Part shown: one piece after another, positions 33,285 through 44,359 of the stretch
Numbering within the stretch: position 1 is the first letter of the stretch
Layout: each line of letters begins with the position of its first letter
Assembly (NCBI GenBank): GCA_965644295.1
Contig: CBFFRP010000378.1
Location: forward strand, 434,001-498,000
Length of the DNA stretch: 64,000 bases
Direction of reading: 5' to 3'
From: Paraphysomonas bandaiensis
Taxonomy: Eukaryota > Chrysophyceae
Notes under the pieces: generated by a model
Databases searched by the model: none
Seen by the model: the letters and a program-made list of their open reading frames with translations, nothing else
What the model was told of the DNA's origin: nothing
Translations under genes and position numbers: made by a program

Positions 33285-36019
33285 ATGGATGCGGTAAAAG
33301 GGTTTTCGAAGTGGATAGGGGCGAATATATGCAATTCTTTGCATATGGACTCCACTGGAAACAGTCGAGAAAAGATCTGCTTTACTACTGCATCACAGCC
33401 CTGTGATTATGTAGATATGGCAACTATGTGTTGTACTAACAATATCAGATTGATTTTACCTTTATCTCAACGCAAAATGTTGCCATTTTATTCCACTATA
33501 TGTGACATTGAAATTATACCGCTGCGTATGATGCATTATACATATACGAGAGACACACATATGGAGATACTGCCATTACATCCCGATATTACGATACTTG
33601 AAGATAGCAGCAAGGCACAAATTACTTTACAACACATTATAGCGTCCTCATTTATTTCCTCCCTTTCTGAGCTGACTGCAGACATATCATGTGTAAGCGG
33701 TGAGATAAGGGTGGAAGGGAAGTTAGTTGCAGCAGCAGTAGCAGGGCATGAATATTTTTATGTATATCGTTGGTGTGATTTATTTACTGATAAAGATAAG
33801 CTGGTAGGAATGATTACCGCTGTTATTGCAAGTTGGCGTGCCAGATTTCCAAACACCTCTGAAAGACTGTTGACTGTTCTCTGCAGTGGGGAGGAACTTA
33901 TTAACGATGCCTTGAATATGTGTAATTTCCTTCCCCATCCAGCATGCCAGTTAATTGATAATCCAGATGGTCTATTTGACTGCATTCGTTTCTCGAAGCT
34001 AATTCCTATGCCCTCACTCTCACTCCCCAGGGAATCCGACGGTGACTATCCAGATGCTATATTTCTTCTCATGGGACAGAGCAATATGGCAGGACGAGGA
34101 GAAGTTAGTGAGCTTCAAGACTTCTCCGGATGTATTCAATCTATTCAAGAGCGAGTGCGGGCCCTACACCATGGTTGGGAGGAGAGAGGCCACCCCCCCT
34201 TTGTAAAGTCATTAGAGACACATGCCTCATCTATTTTTCTTGATGTCCCATACAAGTCGAGGGTATTCACTTTCAACCCCATGTCCCTGAAATGGAGTAC
34301 TTTGTATGTTTACATTTATTGTACTCTTTTTCACTGACTTGCTGTTCAGGGACAATGTCATGGAACTGCACCGTTCAGTAGATATATTAAAATCCCCAGG
34401 TCTTGGTCCCGGTCCGAGCTTCGCCTGCCGTTACTTAGATATCAATGTAAAACTACTGACTTCGCGTTTACCGTGGTATATGATTACGTGTGTTTCAGGG
34501 AAATACATGCAGAGTAGGCCTTATACCAGCAGCTGTGGGGGCAACCTCTGCTGAAGAATGGATGCCGTATTACTGCCCTACATATTCCACTGGCTGTCCT
34601 GTTGTTGATGGTGACTCTTGTATCCATCCACCGGCGTATATATATCACAAGGGATGTGTAAATTTGTTTTCATGTGCACTGAGAAGTCTGCACCAGGCTC
34701 TTTTACAGCTTGTTCTCCAGCGAAGGCAAATTTTTTCTCGACCCTCAATGGAAGAAAAATGTACTACTCTGCGCAATATGGTGAAAGGTGTACTGTGGTA
34801 TCAGGGATGTAACGATGCTTTGGATGTAAATAATGCTGAAATTTTTGGCGATAGGTTTGTGGAATTTGTCGATTTTGTCAGAGAGAGTGTGGACATAACT
34901 GTGCGAGCCGTACTAAAGCAACTTTTTTCTCCCATGTCAACTCTTTCATTGGACTCTGGCATACCCACCATTGGCCCACTTATCCCCATTGTGAATGTGG
35001 CTATCACAAGTACACGCCCTTGGCTGACAGAAATATCTACTGTCCGACGACATCAGTTGAATGCATGCTGTCGCGTAGAAGCGTTGCGCACGGTGGATGC
35101 CCTAGGGAGCATTTTGAAAGGAGACTGCATTCACCTGGCTGCCCCAGCTGCAGTTCTGATTGGGTACTTAATGGCCGATGCTTTATGCGAAGCTGCCAAT
35201 TGCACGTCAGTGCAAGTCACGGATGAAAACGGAATTCGTCGTGTTTGTGATATGATGAATGCAAAGGAAAGAAAATGCCTCGATGTGTACCTTGATGCTA
35301 GAAAGCAGGCTGAGTTTGAGATGGACGAGCGATACAACGCGGCGCAGGCTACACCAAAGGAAGGGAGGAAGGTGTTCCCAATACTCCGGACCGGTCTGAA
35401 GCCTGTAAACTTTGTGTATGGTGAGGTGTCATTTGAAGGTGCTGCAATGATATTGCACGAAATATCTTTTCGTAGAGCTATACACGCTTCAAGCAATGAG
35501 TTATCACTGCCACTAAAATTTGTGGATCTGGGGTGTGGTGCCGGGAATGCCATGGCTGCTGCGGCTCTTACTGGGGGTTTCGGTGTAGTGATGGGTATTG
35601 ACCTAATGCGGTCGAAGCTTGAAACGTGTAGTCTTCTCCTTGGTCATATTAGAGAAAGAGCTCGTATCGACACACCCGACGCGCTGGTGAAAATCTGGCC
35701 GGAGATATCCGTCATTGAGGGGAACTTTGTTGAGGATATAGAGAATTGGATTGATTCTGACGTTGTGTTTATATGCTCCACTTGCTTTGCAATAGACCAG
35801 ATGACCATTCTTTACGACAAATTCAAGCAGCTCAAGCACGGGAGCACTGTGGTACTTCTTGACAAACGTATTACTGATACAATTTGCGAAGATGGGGAAC
35901 TAGTTGCATCTCTTAAACCAACACAGGATGTAGAGCACAGAACGATGGAGATGATATTTAGTTGTCAAATTCATGGATCATGGGGCACTGCATGTGCTTA
36001 TATATACCAACGGATTTAG
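33285..36019 (+). CDS. SASA (CE6-type) esterase fused to DOT1-like methyltransferase
   Basis: Three exons (33285-34303, 34350-34446, 34499-36019) give 878 residues with both junctions in phase. Residues 1-250 are unassigned. From about 265 lies a SASA/carbohydrate-esterase-6 domain: IFLLMGQSNMAGRGEV (catalytic Ser), VGLIPAAVGATSAEEWMP, VKGVLWYQGCNDA and LKGDCIHLAAPA with the Asp-x-x-His pair. This family deacetylates sugars such as sialic acid or xylan. The last 230 residues resemble a DOT1-type SAM methyltransferase: FVYGEVSFEGAAMILHEI, motif I FVDLGCGAGNAMAAAA, GVVMGIDLMRSKLE, then VVFICSTCFAIDQM and a GSTVVLLDKRI strand. The DOT1 Asn-Asn-Phe motif is replaced by Ser-Thr-Cys-Phe, so H3K79 specificity should not be assumed. 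A frame spans both domains within exon 3, so the fusion is not a splicing artefact. Confidence 0.82.
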
Positions 36020-36718
36020 ACTTTACTATTATAGATATTATAGGAAATACGGAAATACGTACGTTGTGGAATCAATAGCTACAAAGTAGATCTACTCCGT
36101 ATTTCATTAACGAGATAGTAGATATATATGATGGAATGTCATTGAATTTACCGTTTATGATGGTGGTGTCAGCCAACTCCCTTTCTTGCTCTCTTCGAGA
36201 GGATTTCGTCTGACTCGTACTGCTATATACCTATATACTATATACATTGCTCTATATACTTCTTACTGGGAGAAGTTGGTTCCAACACAATAGAATTTTA
36301 GAGAAGATCCAAAACTATCAAGAATAGTAGACAAAGTAAACAAGTGATCGCTGCATATATTTTCAGCAATGTATAAAAGAACAAAGAACCACTTATTTAT
36401 GACTGTATTTATTACTAATTACTAAAATTGAATACGTTTAATCATTTATACCTTGGCTAAGTTATTACTCCAAAACCTCAGATTAAAAATGTTTGTCTCA
36501 TTAGATGATAGAGTTCCACTATGCTGACACGCCTACTGCGTACTAATAAGACGTTAAATAATGTTTGTCTCAGCTAGAAACACACGCAACTATTACACCG
36601 TTCAAATATTATAGTACAAACAATCATACCATTAGACAGTCAGCATATGCACTGTCTTCCACGTACAATAGTTGCTACAACCATTGCGCCCTCTACTAGA
36701 AAAAACGTTGGTCAGTAC
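36020..36718. other. Convergent spacer, nothing recognised
   Basis: AT-rich; repeated CTATATAC strings at 36220-36260. No coding or structured feature is supportable. Confidence 0.5.
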
Positions 36719-37783
36719 TTATTCCACTACCGAACAATGGTCAACAGGAATATAGAACTTCCTGTAGAACTTGCCATCCGAAAATTCCCTTGCTGCAGGG
36801 TGGGGGTTCGATTTACTTTTGTCTTCCACCAGCACGGTAACCCTTTTCTGAACTCTATTAACCCGTCCCTTGAACCGTTCGCCTTCAAATTCAAAAGCGA
36901 CGATTGCTCCAACTACTATACTTTTCTCAACGTAGGCCTGTTCATCAGTTGTTGGGAGATCATGCGTCCAGTCTGTCTGTCCAAACAGATTCCGAACCGC
37001 TCGTTGGAAGGTAGGTCCATGGTATGGCTCGCGTTGAAATCCCTCGGGTAGATTATCACGAACATAATTGCAGCAGAACAGCAAATGAATCATTTCATGC
37101 TGAACAATACTGAGTAGGCAATCCAATCTAGACCTGCACACTATTCCATTAACAGTGATACTTCTGTTAAAAGAAACAGGGGAAAACGCTTTAAAAAGAA
37201 GATGAGATGACACTCCTAATTCATGAACCAAAGGACAACGACTATCTGTTACCACCTGGCCTGCACGACTTGTCATTCGACTGGACGCTCGAAACAATAC
37301 CTTCCGCTTTTCGAGTTTCATCAATTTACTTAGCACACCAAACATTAAAGTGTCATCTATAATACGGTACACTTTCTCAATGTGATTTGCATCAATCGAA
37401 TGAAAATTTGGTGTCCCAAATACTTTAAGTGATCTAGATGAAACACTGTTTTGTAATGCCTCTAGTGTTTCCAAGTCTCTTGACGAGCGGTTGTGACGTA
37501 TGCAATCCATTAACTCCAAAATATGTGATTTAAAATCATTTCGATCTTCATGAGAATTGTTTTCTTTGTGTTTTTTATTTGAAGGGATCGTATCTGATAT
37601 ATATGAAGAATGAGACCGTTCAGCAGGGATTGTACGAGAGGAATGAGATCGTTCAATAGTTCTATGGGGATTTCCACTGATGTGATGTGTGTACTCACAT
37701 TCATCATCACTAATAACTATAACTCTCTTGCGTTTATTTCTCTTATGATCATTTGAATAAGTATAAGAAGGATCACTTTGCAT
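36719..37783 (-). CDS. SprT-like zinc metalloprotease
   Basis: An intronless 354-residue frame; I start it at the ATG at 37783, because the upstream extension to 37918 is low-complexity and TATA-rich. Residues 1-110 are Ser/His/Arg-rich and disordered, with a basic nuclear-type cluster (KRNKRKR). The SprT-like domain follows: the active site QHEMIHLLFCCNY (HExxH) with the third ligand in PYHGPTFQRAVRNLFG. The C-terminus has an SH3/Tudor-like segment (GAIVAFEFEGERFKGRVNRV). Family members (Spartan/DVC1, Wss1, GCNA-like) degrade DNA-protein crosslinks in the nucleus. No PIP or SHP motif is obvious, so a Spartan orthologue cannot be claimed. GTATAC lies at 37964-37969 and 37983-37988, upstream. 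Confidence 0.85.
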   Translation of the reverse strand: MQSDPSYTYSNDHKRNKRKRVIVISDDECEYTHHISGNPHRTIERSHSSRTIPAERSHSSYISDTIPSNKKHKENNSHEDRNDFKSHILELMDCIRHNRSSRDLETLEALQNSVSSRSLKVFGTPNFHSIDANHIEKVYRIIDDTLMFGVLSKLMKLEKRKVLFRASSRMTSRAGQVVTDSRCPLVHELGVSSHLLFKAFSPVSFNRSITVNGIVCRSRLDCLLSIVQHEMIHLLFCCNYVRDNLPEGFQREPYHGPTFQRAVRNLFGQTDWTHDLPTTDEQAYVEKSIVVGAIVAFEFEGERFKGRVNRVQKRVTVLVEDKSKSNPHPAAREFSDGKFYRKFYIPVDHCSVVE

Positions 37784-39526
37784 GATGGAATATATATAGA
37801 TGGGTCGAGGAGGAGTGAATGAGTTGAGTTCTTGAGGTGCAGTGGAATAGAAGCAAATCACACTATAGGCAGAATTAGCTACATGTGGGGAGGTACTCTG
37901 CTGTACATATGTACACACCAGTTGCTACTGTTGTACTTTGTGTACAACACGATCTTTGTGGAGGTATACAGTCAGTATAACGGTATACCAAGAGTGGATG
38001 TGCGTTGTGATGGTTTTACGGCCTTCATATCGGCATCACACCATTTGTATATTTTTGTTCAAAGATGCCTCTAAAATTGAGAGAACAATTATCTGTATTC
38101 TCTCCGTAATTGTACTGCAATAATATAGAAGAATTTTGCTTCAATTTATTTCCGAAAAATAAGAACGTTGTTACGCTGTCATTGTACAGTATCATGATCA
38201 TGTCGTTTGAAAACACCTCAAAACAGAAAGATTGTAAGGAAGGTATATATATATATGTTCTTGGTACATGGGTTTATATGATCATGTTTTATATATCTTT
38301 CCTTTTTTGTATGGCTTTTGTCGTCCTGTGTGTGTTAACTCATCAACAACAAAGTATCACAACATGGTGTTCATATAAACCCAATTACCTTTTAAATCTT
38401 AGATATCACTATTCCTCGGCTCTTACAGTCTTTCCCTTTTGAGGTGTAGTAGAGTATTTTTTTTAGTTTCAAAGGTAATTATTATTGTGGTTAATTTTAT
38501 AGACAGAATATAAGGATTAGGTCTCAGTAGTACTGTAGGTATATACTCATTATTATTTCAAGTATTTCTGAAGAACTAAATTTTCATATTATAACACTTT
38601 CTTCTCTATGTAAATATCTGCATTGCAAGAGCAATATTATAGATTGCATGATGCTGAACAGAAGAATATGTTGTATGAATACTTTATGCGTCAGAAACTC
38701 ATTAAGATTGAGTATATACCTACTCATAGCAAGAGGGTGTCCCAATGTTCTACATTTCTATCCCATAAATGATGGAATAAAGTGATATGCCAGACGATGT
38801 AGTCAAACAGGTCAAACATATCATGCGTCGCGAGAGAATTAAAATGTGGAACCACTCACCACGTGTCACGGCCACATCACAGATGAGCAATCATGCGAAC
38901 ATTGTTTAGTTTACGAAATGTCAACAGTACTCACCGTTTAGAAATATCGAGTTGATTTAGTACCCTTTGTAAATGTCCTCAGCGACATCTTTTCGGAAGG
39001 AAAGTATATAGTATAGTATATCGTCAAGTTCTACACCACATTTATTATTGCTTTTTAATAAAACTCAAGCAACCCGCCTATGTTGATATTACAGAGCACA
39101 CAGAAATAACACTTTATGACGAACGTATACAACTGCAGTATTCATAGTGTCCTCATCCATAGCCATTAGATATGGGAATTGACTTAACCGTATGTTTATT
39201 ATATGCTGGTCTTGTGTAAACTAAATACGTGGAGTAATAGAGCAAAAAAATATAATATGCAAGCTGCAATATAACACAACATTCTAGCTATGCTTAGGTA
39301 CATTGTAATGTTCGATATATTAGAGCTATGCTTCCGCCATTACTGTACACCAGTTTGTTGGCTCTCTTATGGGTAAAAATATGTATAAGGAGTACTATTT
39401 GCTTCAATTATCCTGTCACAGACCCCTACTTCTAACTTCTAAGTGCTGGGTATACGGTATACACACCGAATGAGAAGATCGTCTTCATGAAGTCGAACTC
39501 GATCGCTTACATACGGTTAAAACCTT
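37784..39526. other. Spacer with a dispersed repeat pair member
   Basis: It contains repeat E copy 1 (38070-38155) and two upstream GTATAC palindromes. A 110-codon hydrophobic frame at 38110-38442 is judged chance. The rest, to the BTB gene 3' end, is featureless AT-rich DNA. Confidence 0.5.
38070..38155 (+). repeat. Dispersed repeat E, copy 1
   Basis: It shares AACAATTATCTGTATTCT and CCGAAAAATAAGA, in the same order and spacing, with 44200-44287. About 80 percent of positions agree over 85 bases. Confidence 0.75.
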
Positions 39527-40536
39527 TTAGACAAATTTGAAGTTGCAAAGGTTTCTAATTTTGATACTTCCTACAGTTGCATTATGATGCCACATAACCA
39601 CCAGCTCTGTTCTAGTTACTTCATGTACCCGGAGAACAGTGCCTTCCAGTCTCCTCCGGTTTTTTGATGCTATGCGCTTTCCCACGTAGTGCTGTAGCAT
39701 GGCCTCGACGTCTGCAGTCAGATTTAAGAAGCTAAGCTGACAACTATTTAACTCTGATGTATGAGTATCACATAGCGCTGTTATATTCTCCTCGTGGCGC
39801 CGAATAACACAATTGATCAGAGTGGCGAGACACGTAGGAGAATATAGATGCCTACAAGAACTGAACAGTGCCTCGTCCGCAAGCAAGTTTGGGTTCCTAA
39901 ATAGATCACATTAGATCAAATACAACTTACTAAACAAACATACCTTATGCACCACTCACTTATGTCCGCAGGGAGTGCATTACACGGGTCACCCAGCATA
40001 TGTAGAACTGCAATGGCGTCCCAGATAGAGACCTCCAGCCCATTCTGCACCCCAGCAGTCGTTGCACTCGTTCCGAAAGTATTTTCTTGAACATGTCGTA
40101 AAACTTCGGTCATATGAGAGACAATAGTATCGCATAGCTGTCCGATACGCATGAACTTTGCAGTGCGGGCAAGTTGTAGAAGAGAACATTCAGGGAATAT
40201 CAAATCAGAAGAATCGGAGTGCATGTACACCAATGCAGCAACCACATTGCATGATTCTTCTTCCTTGAGTTCAAGAACAAACTCAGTGCAATCATCTTCA
40301 TTCTCATAGTCAACAGATTCCATCTTTTCAGCAAGCAATTTCGAGTGACGATGTCCATCTATTATAAGGAGATTGTCAGGATATCAATACTAAGAAATAT
40401 ACTTACACAAACACTGGTATTCGCTTGCGACAATGTTGATTATATCCTGAGTCCTTGTGAGGCGTATATGTAAACATTGATTAGTTTTAGTTTTAATGGG
40501 AACTAGCCATAAAATATTATCACTTTCCTTCTCCAT
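39527..40536 (-). CDS. BTB/POZ domain protein
   Basis: Three exons (40407-40536, 39944-40358, 39527-39896 on the minus strand) give 304 residues. The N-terminal 120 residues read as a BTB fold: GHRHSKLLAEKM, CTEFVLELKEEESCNVVAAL, VYMHSDSSDLIFPE and LLQLARTAKFMRIGQLC. This is followed by a helical BACK-like region (PADISEWCIRNPNLLADEAL) and a C-terminal SH3-like segment (RRLEGTVLRVHEVTRTELVV). BTB proteins of this shape often serve as CUL3 adaptors, but no substrate-binding Kelch or MATH domain is present. The role is therefore open. Confidence 0.7.
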
Positions 40537-40974
40537 TGCCAGGGTGATGATATGAAGGAATCATTGATATTAATGAAATAAATGAGATGTAAAATAATCA
40601 TATGTCAAGAGTGCTGCACTTTAGTCTGCAAGTTATAAGTATGGTGTCCACTGTAACACTGTACTGTTATAAACACAGTCATGTCAATGTCTATGTGTTG
40701 TGTATATAGCTACTCTGTACCTTATCCAATCAGATCTCATTTTTTAATCAATGAGCCAATATTATCGTAATATATAGTAATACGATCTTTCTATTGGATA
40801 ACACGTTTCACTTTTACAACAAGAACAGTATTTCAATATAGCAGAATCCCATTCTGTAATAGTCTCACATATATGCATGATATCCATATGTAACACACAC
40901 ATCATAGGCATCGACCATGATAGTGTATTATACATTCCCTTTATATCCTTACTATTAATATATAAGCTAACACA
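40537..40974. promoter_or_regulatory. Divergent promoter region, BTB / coiled-coil gene
   Basis: 438 bases between two start codons on opposite strands. TA-rich runs lie at 40770-40785 and 40950-40965. No motif stands out. Confidence 0.4.
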
Positions 40975-41501
40975 ATGAGTGATTATCATCAGAGCAGTGA
41001 TATCGAATCATTAGTGAATACTTTTACTAAACAAAGTCAAAATCTTCGAAATTTAGAAATTGAGTGTGATTTATTAGAAATTGAAATCGCCCAAAAAGAC
41101 GATAAAGTTCATTCTTTACATAAAGAAAACCAAAAGATTAGTGCTGCGAATGATGATCTTTTGGAAAGGTTTTCATGTAACTGATCTTGACATTATATAA
41201 CCGTTCGAAAACAAGGATTGAAGTGCATCAAGAAACTCAAAATTGTATTGAGAAAGAACTCGCTAGCACACAATCTTCGAAGACAAAAATGATGATGACA
41301 ATGCAAGCCATGCAGTCTAAGGTTGAGTCTCTGAAGGAAGAACAGGACGCGGAAAGGAATAAGATACTCGAAATGATTACTCAGACTCAAGAAAAAATCA
41401 AATATGAAGATCACATGCGGAATGAGATGATGAAGTTGGGTGTGGTATCTTACTTTCACAGTATATGCTCTGAAATAAAAGAGGAATCAAGTCCAGTATA
41501 A
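40975..41501 (+). CDS. Small coiled-coil protein, 159 aa
   Basis: Two exons (40975-41168, 41216-41501) are joined in phase (LLER/IEVHQ). Nearly the whole protein is heptad-patterned and charged, with segments such as NLRNLEIECDLLEIEIAQKD and KVESLKEEQDAERNKILEMI. It ends with a short non-coil tail (VVSYFHSICSEIKEESSPV). The size fits small kinetochore, IFT or tethering subunits, but no diagnostic motif lets me choose. The coding status is supported by intron placement and the unbroken coil. Confidence 0.65.
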
Positions 41502-41945
41502 ATATTTATCATCATTTCTCTGTGTGATATTTCCCCCGCCATCACATGGCTTTCTGTTACGATGTTACTTCATGGGGATACGATTTGTTATACGAGGTTA
41601 TCATATTTAGCTTCTCTGCGAATTATTTTGCTTTTATACTTTACGCGCAAAGTTTTAAATAAAATATAGGAGACATTTTTTGAATATGAGCTTCTTTTAG
41701 GCATAGTTCATAGTTTATCGTTCATATTGAGTGAAATGAATACGACAAGGGTGTGATACGTTTTGGAATTACCTATGCTATAGGACGAAGAAAGAATGTG
41801 ACCTACTATACATAAACTATTATATACACAGTACTGCAACATCACATAAGCATCGGTAAATTGAGGTTTGTAGAAGATTGTTGTTACTTATATGCACAGC
41901 TTGTATATTCTAATACAAATAATCAGACACTTATCATATCGCTAA
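41502..41945. other. Convergent spacer, nothing recognised
   Basis: AT-rich sequence between two 3' ends; no repeat or frame of note. Confidence 0.5.
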
Positions 41946-43515
41946 TCAATCCTTCTTCGCTTTGAAAGACCATTTATCTTTGCTTACATCTGTCACATAC
42001 AACGGGGTCCAGTGTAGCTTGGAGGGGTCTACCAAAAGTCCTTTCACTGGATATTTTTCCATAAGTTCGTCTATGAGGTTGGGTGGGGCATAAATTATGT
42101 ATGTCCCGCTGATGTTACGCAGAAGGTTGAGATGCTGCAAAGTTGAGATGATATCCTCTGAAACGATAGAGGTGAGCTTCGACAGGTCCATTATTGATAG
42201 GCTTGAACTCGTGAAGTGTTTCAGGATAGTAAGTATAGTACTCGCCCAATATGATCGGTAACTAACAGCGCCAAGATCAGACAGAGGTTTCTCTGGAGAC
42301 CCTACCTTCTCCTCCTTCTTCGATAGCTCGTAGCTGAAAGCGATAAGGAATCGCCCATAGCCCTTCCTTTGCGCGAAAGGGAAGGTGAGGATACAAGCAA
42401 GGTTAAACCCTAAATCAGAAAACCTACGTAGCAGACACCGATTACAAGTATTCCTACATATTGCCCAAGGGACTTACTTTTCCTTGCTAAAGTAGCCCAC
42501 AGGGTGGTAACCCTTCTCATCTCGAGAGCAGAGAACATAGAAGAGAAAAGGATCAACGTCATAGTAGAGCGTCTTGTGATCAAGAAACAGCTTTGCGAAG
42601 TATGACAGGTTTTGGCAATAGTACCGCTCTACAGCCCCATCTACTTCGAACATAGATACTTCGGAGTCGCGGTATATTTCGTTTCCAGGGGGGCAGCGCA
42701 TAAGCTGTGATTTCTGCTGGTACCATACTAGCTCCTCTTTATGCCGGAAAAAGCGGAATGAAAATTCACAAAAGTACAGAAACTCAACCGGGCCATCTGG
42801 GTAGAATTCCTTTGGGAATGGGGAGTAGTACCAGCATTCGATGACGTGCCGACCGAACTGCACGTTGCGGATATTTTTGACCTTCGTGATCTCTTCGTGC
42901 TCCTGAAGCTGGTGTTCGTCCATTCCCTCATGTTCATCGTGCTCATTGTCGTGCACTGTGGTCACACCCATGTCCATATGATGGCCTGATCCATCATTGT
43001 CGTTATCAATAACAGACATTGAGGTCTCCGACTGTAGCTCCTCCACTGTCTCGGACCTCTCTTCTCCCTCTCCAGTACGACGACGCTTCAACAGTGGTTC
43101 CGTGCCCACGCCCCCAGAATTAAGAGTTGTACTGTTATCTAAAAACTTTCTACGTTCCTTCATGATCACATTTGCTTCGGAGGGTAACTTTTCGATCCGC
43201 GAGGCATTAACCCACTCGTCCATACGCCGGTTGAAATCCTCATAGTGAACATAGTACTGTGCTTCGGATGCATCTTCTTTATTATTCGATTCTATGATCT
43301 AAAAATACATAAATATTAACAGTGTGACACTCAATATATCTTTTTATTACCTTAGCTAAACGATGCGAATTATCGCGATATCTAACAACCAAAAAATGCC
43401 CTTTTCGAAGTGGATGTTCATCTATATTCCTCGTAATAGTTTCAGTCTCTTCAACGGGTGCTGGGGCAGCTTTCTTTTTCGATTTCTGATTCTTTTTCTT
43501 CTTCGGTTGTGTCAT
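41946..43515 (-). CDS. KAT5: MYST histone acetyltransferase, Esa1/Tip60 type
   Basis: Three exons (43351-43515, 42478-43298, 41946-42423 on the minus strand) give 487 residues. I place the last acceptor at 42423/42424, since the later AG would create a stop. The N-terminus has a Lys-rich tract and a tudor-knot chromodomain (GHFLVVRYRDNSHRLAKIIE, AQYYVHYEDFNRRMDEWV). An acidic linker follows, then the MYST domain: VKNIRNVQFGRHVIECWYYS, YFCEFSFRFF, PGNEIYRDSEVSMFEVDG, ARLF-equivalent FAKLFLDHKTLYYDVDPFLF, the catalytic region LACILTFPFAQRKGYGRFLI (acetyl-CoA loop QRKGYG), SKKEEKVGSPEKPLSDLG and YWASTIL. The C2HC zinc finger is degenerate: two of the usual ligands are not evident. It acetylates H4/H2A in NuA4-like complexes. 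Confidence 0.93.
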
Positions 43516-43918
43516 ATTAATATATATTTACTGTTAATTCTTTTAATTAATGAAATAATTAACTAAATGACTAATAAGATGGATTTAAAACAGAGGTAAA
43601 TGATTAAAAAAAACTGTATTGGAATATGCACGTTCAAAGGGGTTGGATATTAATGCACCCACAGTAGTGATGCAACGTCACTGTGTTAAAATGCATTCGT
43701 GTAATGCATTTAATTAATTTCAAAGTATTGAAACAAAACAACAGCACAGTACACAATATATACATACATGTATATAGTATGGACATTTTTAGAGGCATTG
43801 TGATAAAACATGTAAAATATTTTACGTAAAATTAATTATTATATCAAAAAAGTGTTGTTTTGTGGAATACGCAATATGGAATACCGACACTGTACAACAG
43901 GAACGAAGTACATACAAC

Positions 43919-44101
43919 AAGGAGACTTTTTTCGACAGAGCGGACCAGTCTGGTCCCACTTCATTTTTTTGTATTGTGTTTTTTCGTATGGAATGTGAGT
44001 GTAGAGCTTTGAAATTGTAGTCAAAATGAGTACAATTTTTTTATTTCGAGTGGGACCAAATAAAGTGGAGGGCTGGTCCACTTTGTCAAAAAACGTCTCC
44101 A
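43919..44101. repeat. Foldback (hairpin) element
   Basis: The left arm, about 43920-43970 (GGAGACTTTTTTCGACAGAG and GGACCAGTCTGGTCCCACTT), pairs with the right arm, about 44035-44101 (GAGTGGGACCAAATAAAGTG and TGTCAAAAAACGTCTCC). The arms match imperfectly over about 50 bases with a spacer of about 65 bases. The left arm itself contains the palindrome GGACCAGTCTGGTCC. MITE-like and non-coding. Confidence 0.75.
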
Positions 44102-44199
44102 AGTGAGAAAGTGGCCCAAAATCCTGTAGTTTTATCAAGAAAACTCTGTTTCTACTCTAACGGTATGCGTATCGGCATCCTTCGTATATTCTCTAATAT

Positions 44200-44287
44200 T
44201 GAGACAACAATTATCTGTATTCTAGCCGTAGTTGTATATCAGTAATATAGAGGATTGTTGCTTCATTATATATCCGAAAAATAAGAT
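44200..44287 (+). repeat. Dispersed repeat E, copy 2
   Basis: Partner of 38070-38155; it carries AACAATTATCTGTATTCT and CCGAAAAATAAGA. Confidence 0.75.
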
Positions 44288-44359
44288 GTACAGATATACG
44301 GTATACTGCTGTGTGAACTCACTCTACGACGCGACGAACTGCTGTACATACCGTTTCAT

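Larger units (their letters stand above)
43516..44359. other. Spacer with foldback element and dispersed repeat
   Basis: It holds a foldback at 43919-44101 and repeat E copy 2 at 44200-44287. GTATAC lies at 44301-44306, shortly upstream of the IQ-protein frame. No gene is recognised. Confidence 0.55.

Noticed and set aside
33285-34060. N-terminal third of the SASA-DOT1 protein as another GNAT domain
   Set aside because: A strand-like GKLVAAAVAGHEYFYVYRW is suggestive, but no acetyl-CoA loop (Q/R-x-x-G-x-G/A) is present.
36020-36300. CTATATAC-rich stretch as a possible origin or promoter
   Set aside because: It lies between two 3' ends and is indistinguishable from general TA-rich spacer.
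38110-38442. 110-codon hydrophobic reading frame
   Set aside because: It overlaps dispersed repeat E, has a biased AT-derived composition and no family resemblance; likely chance.
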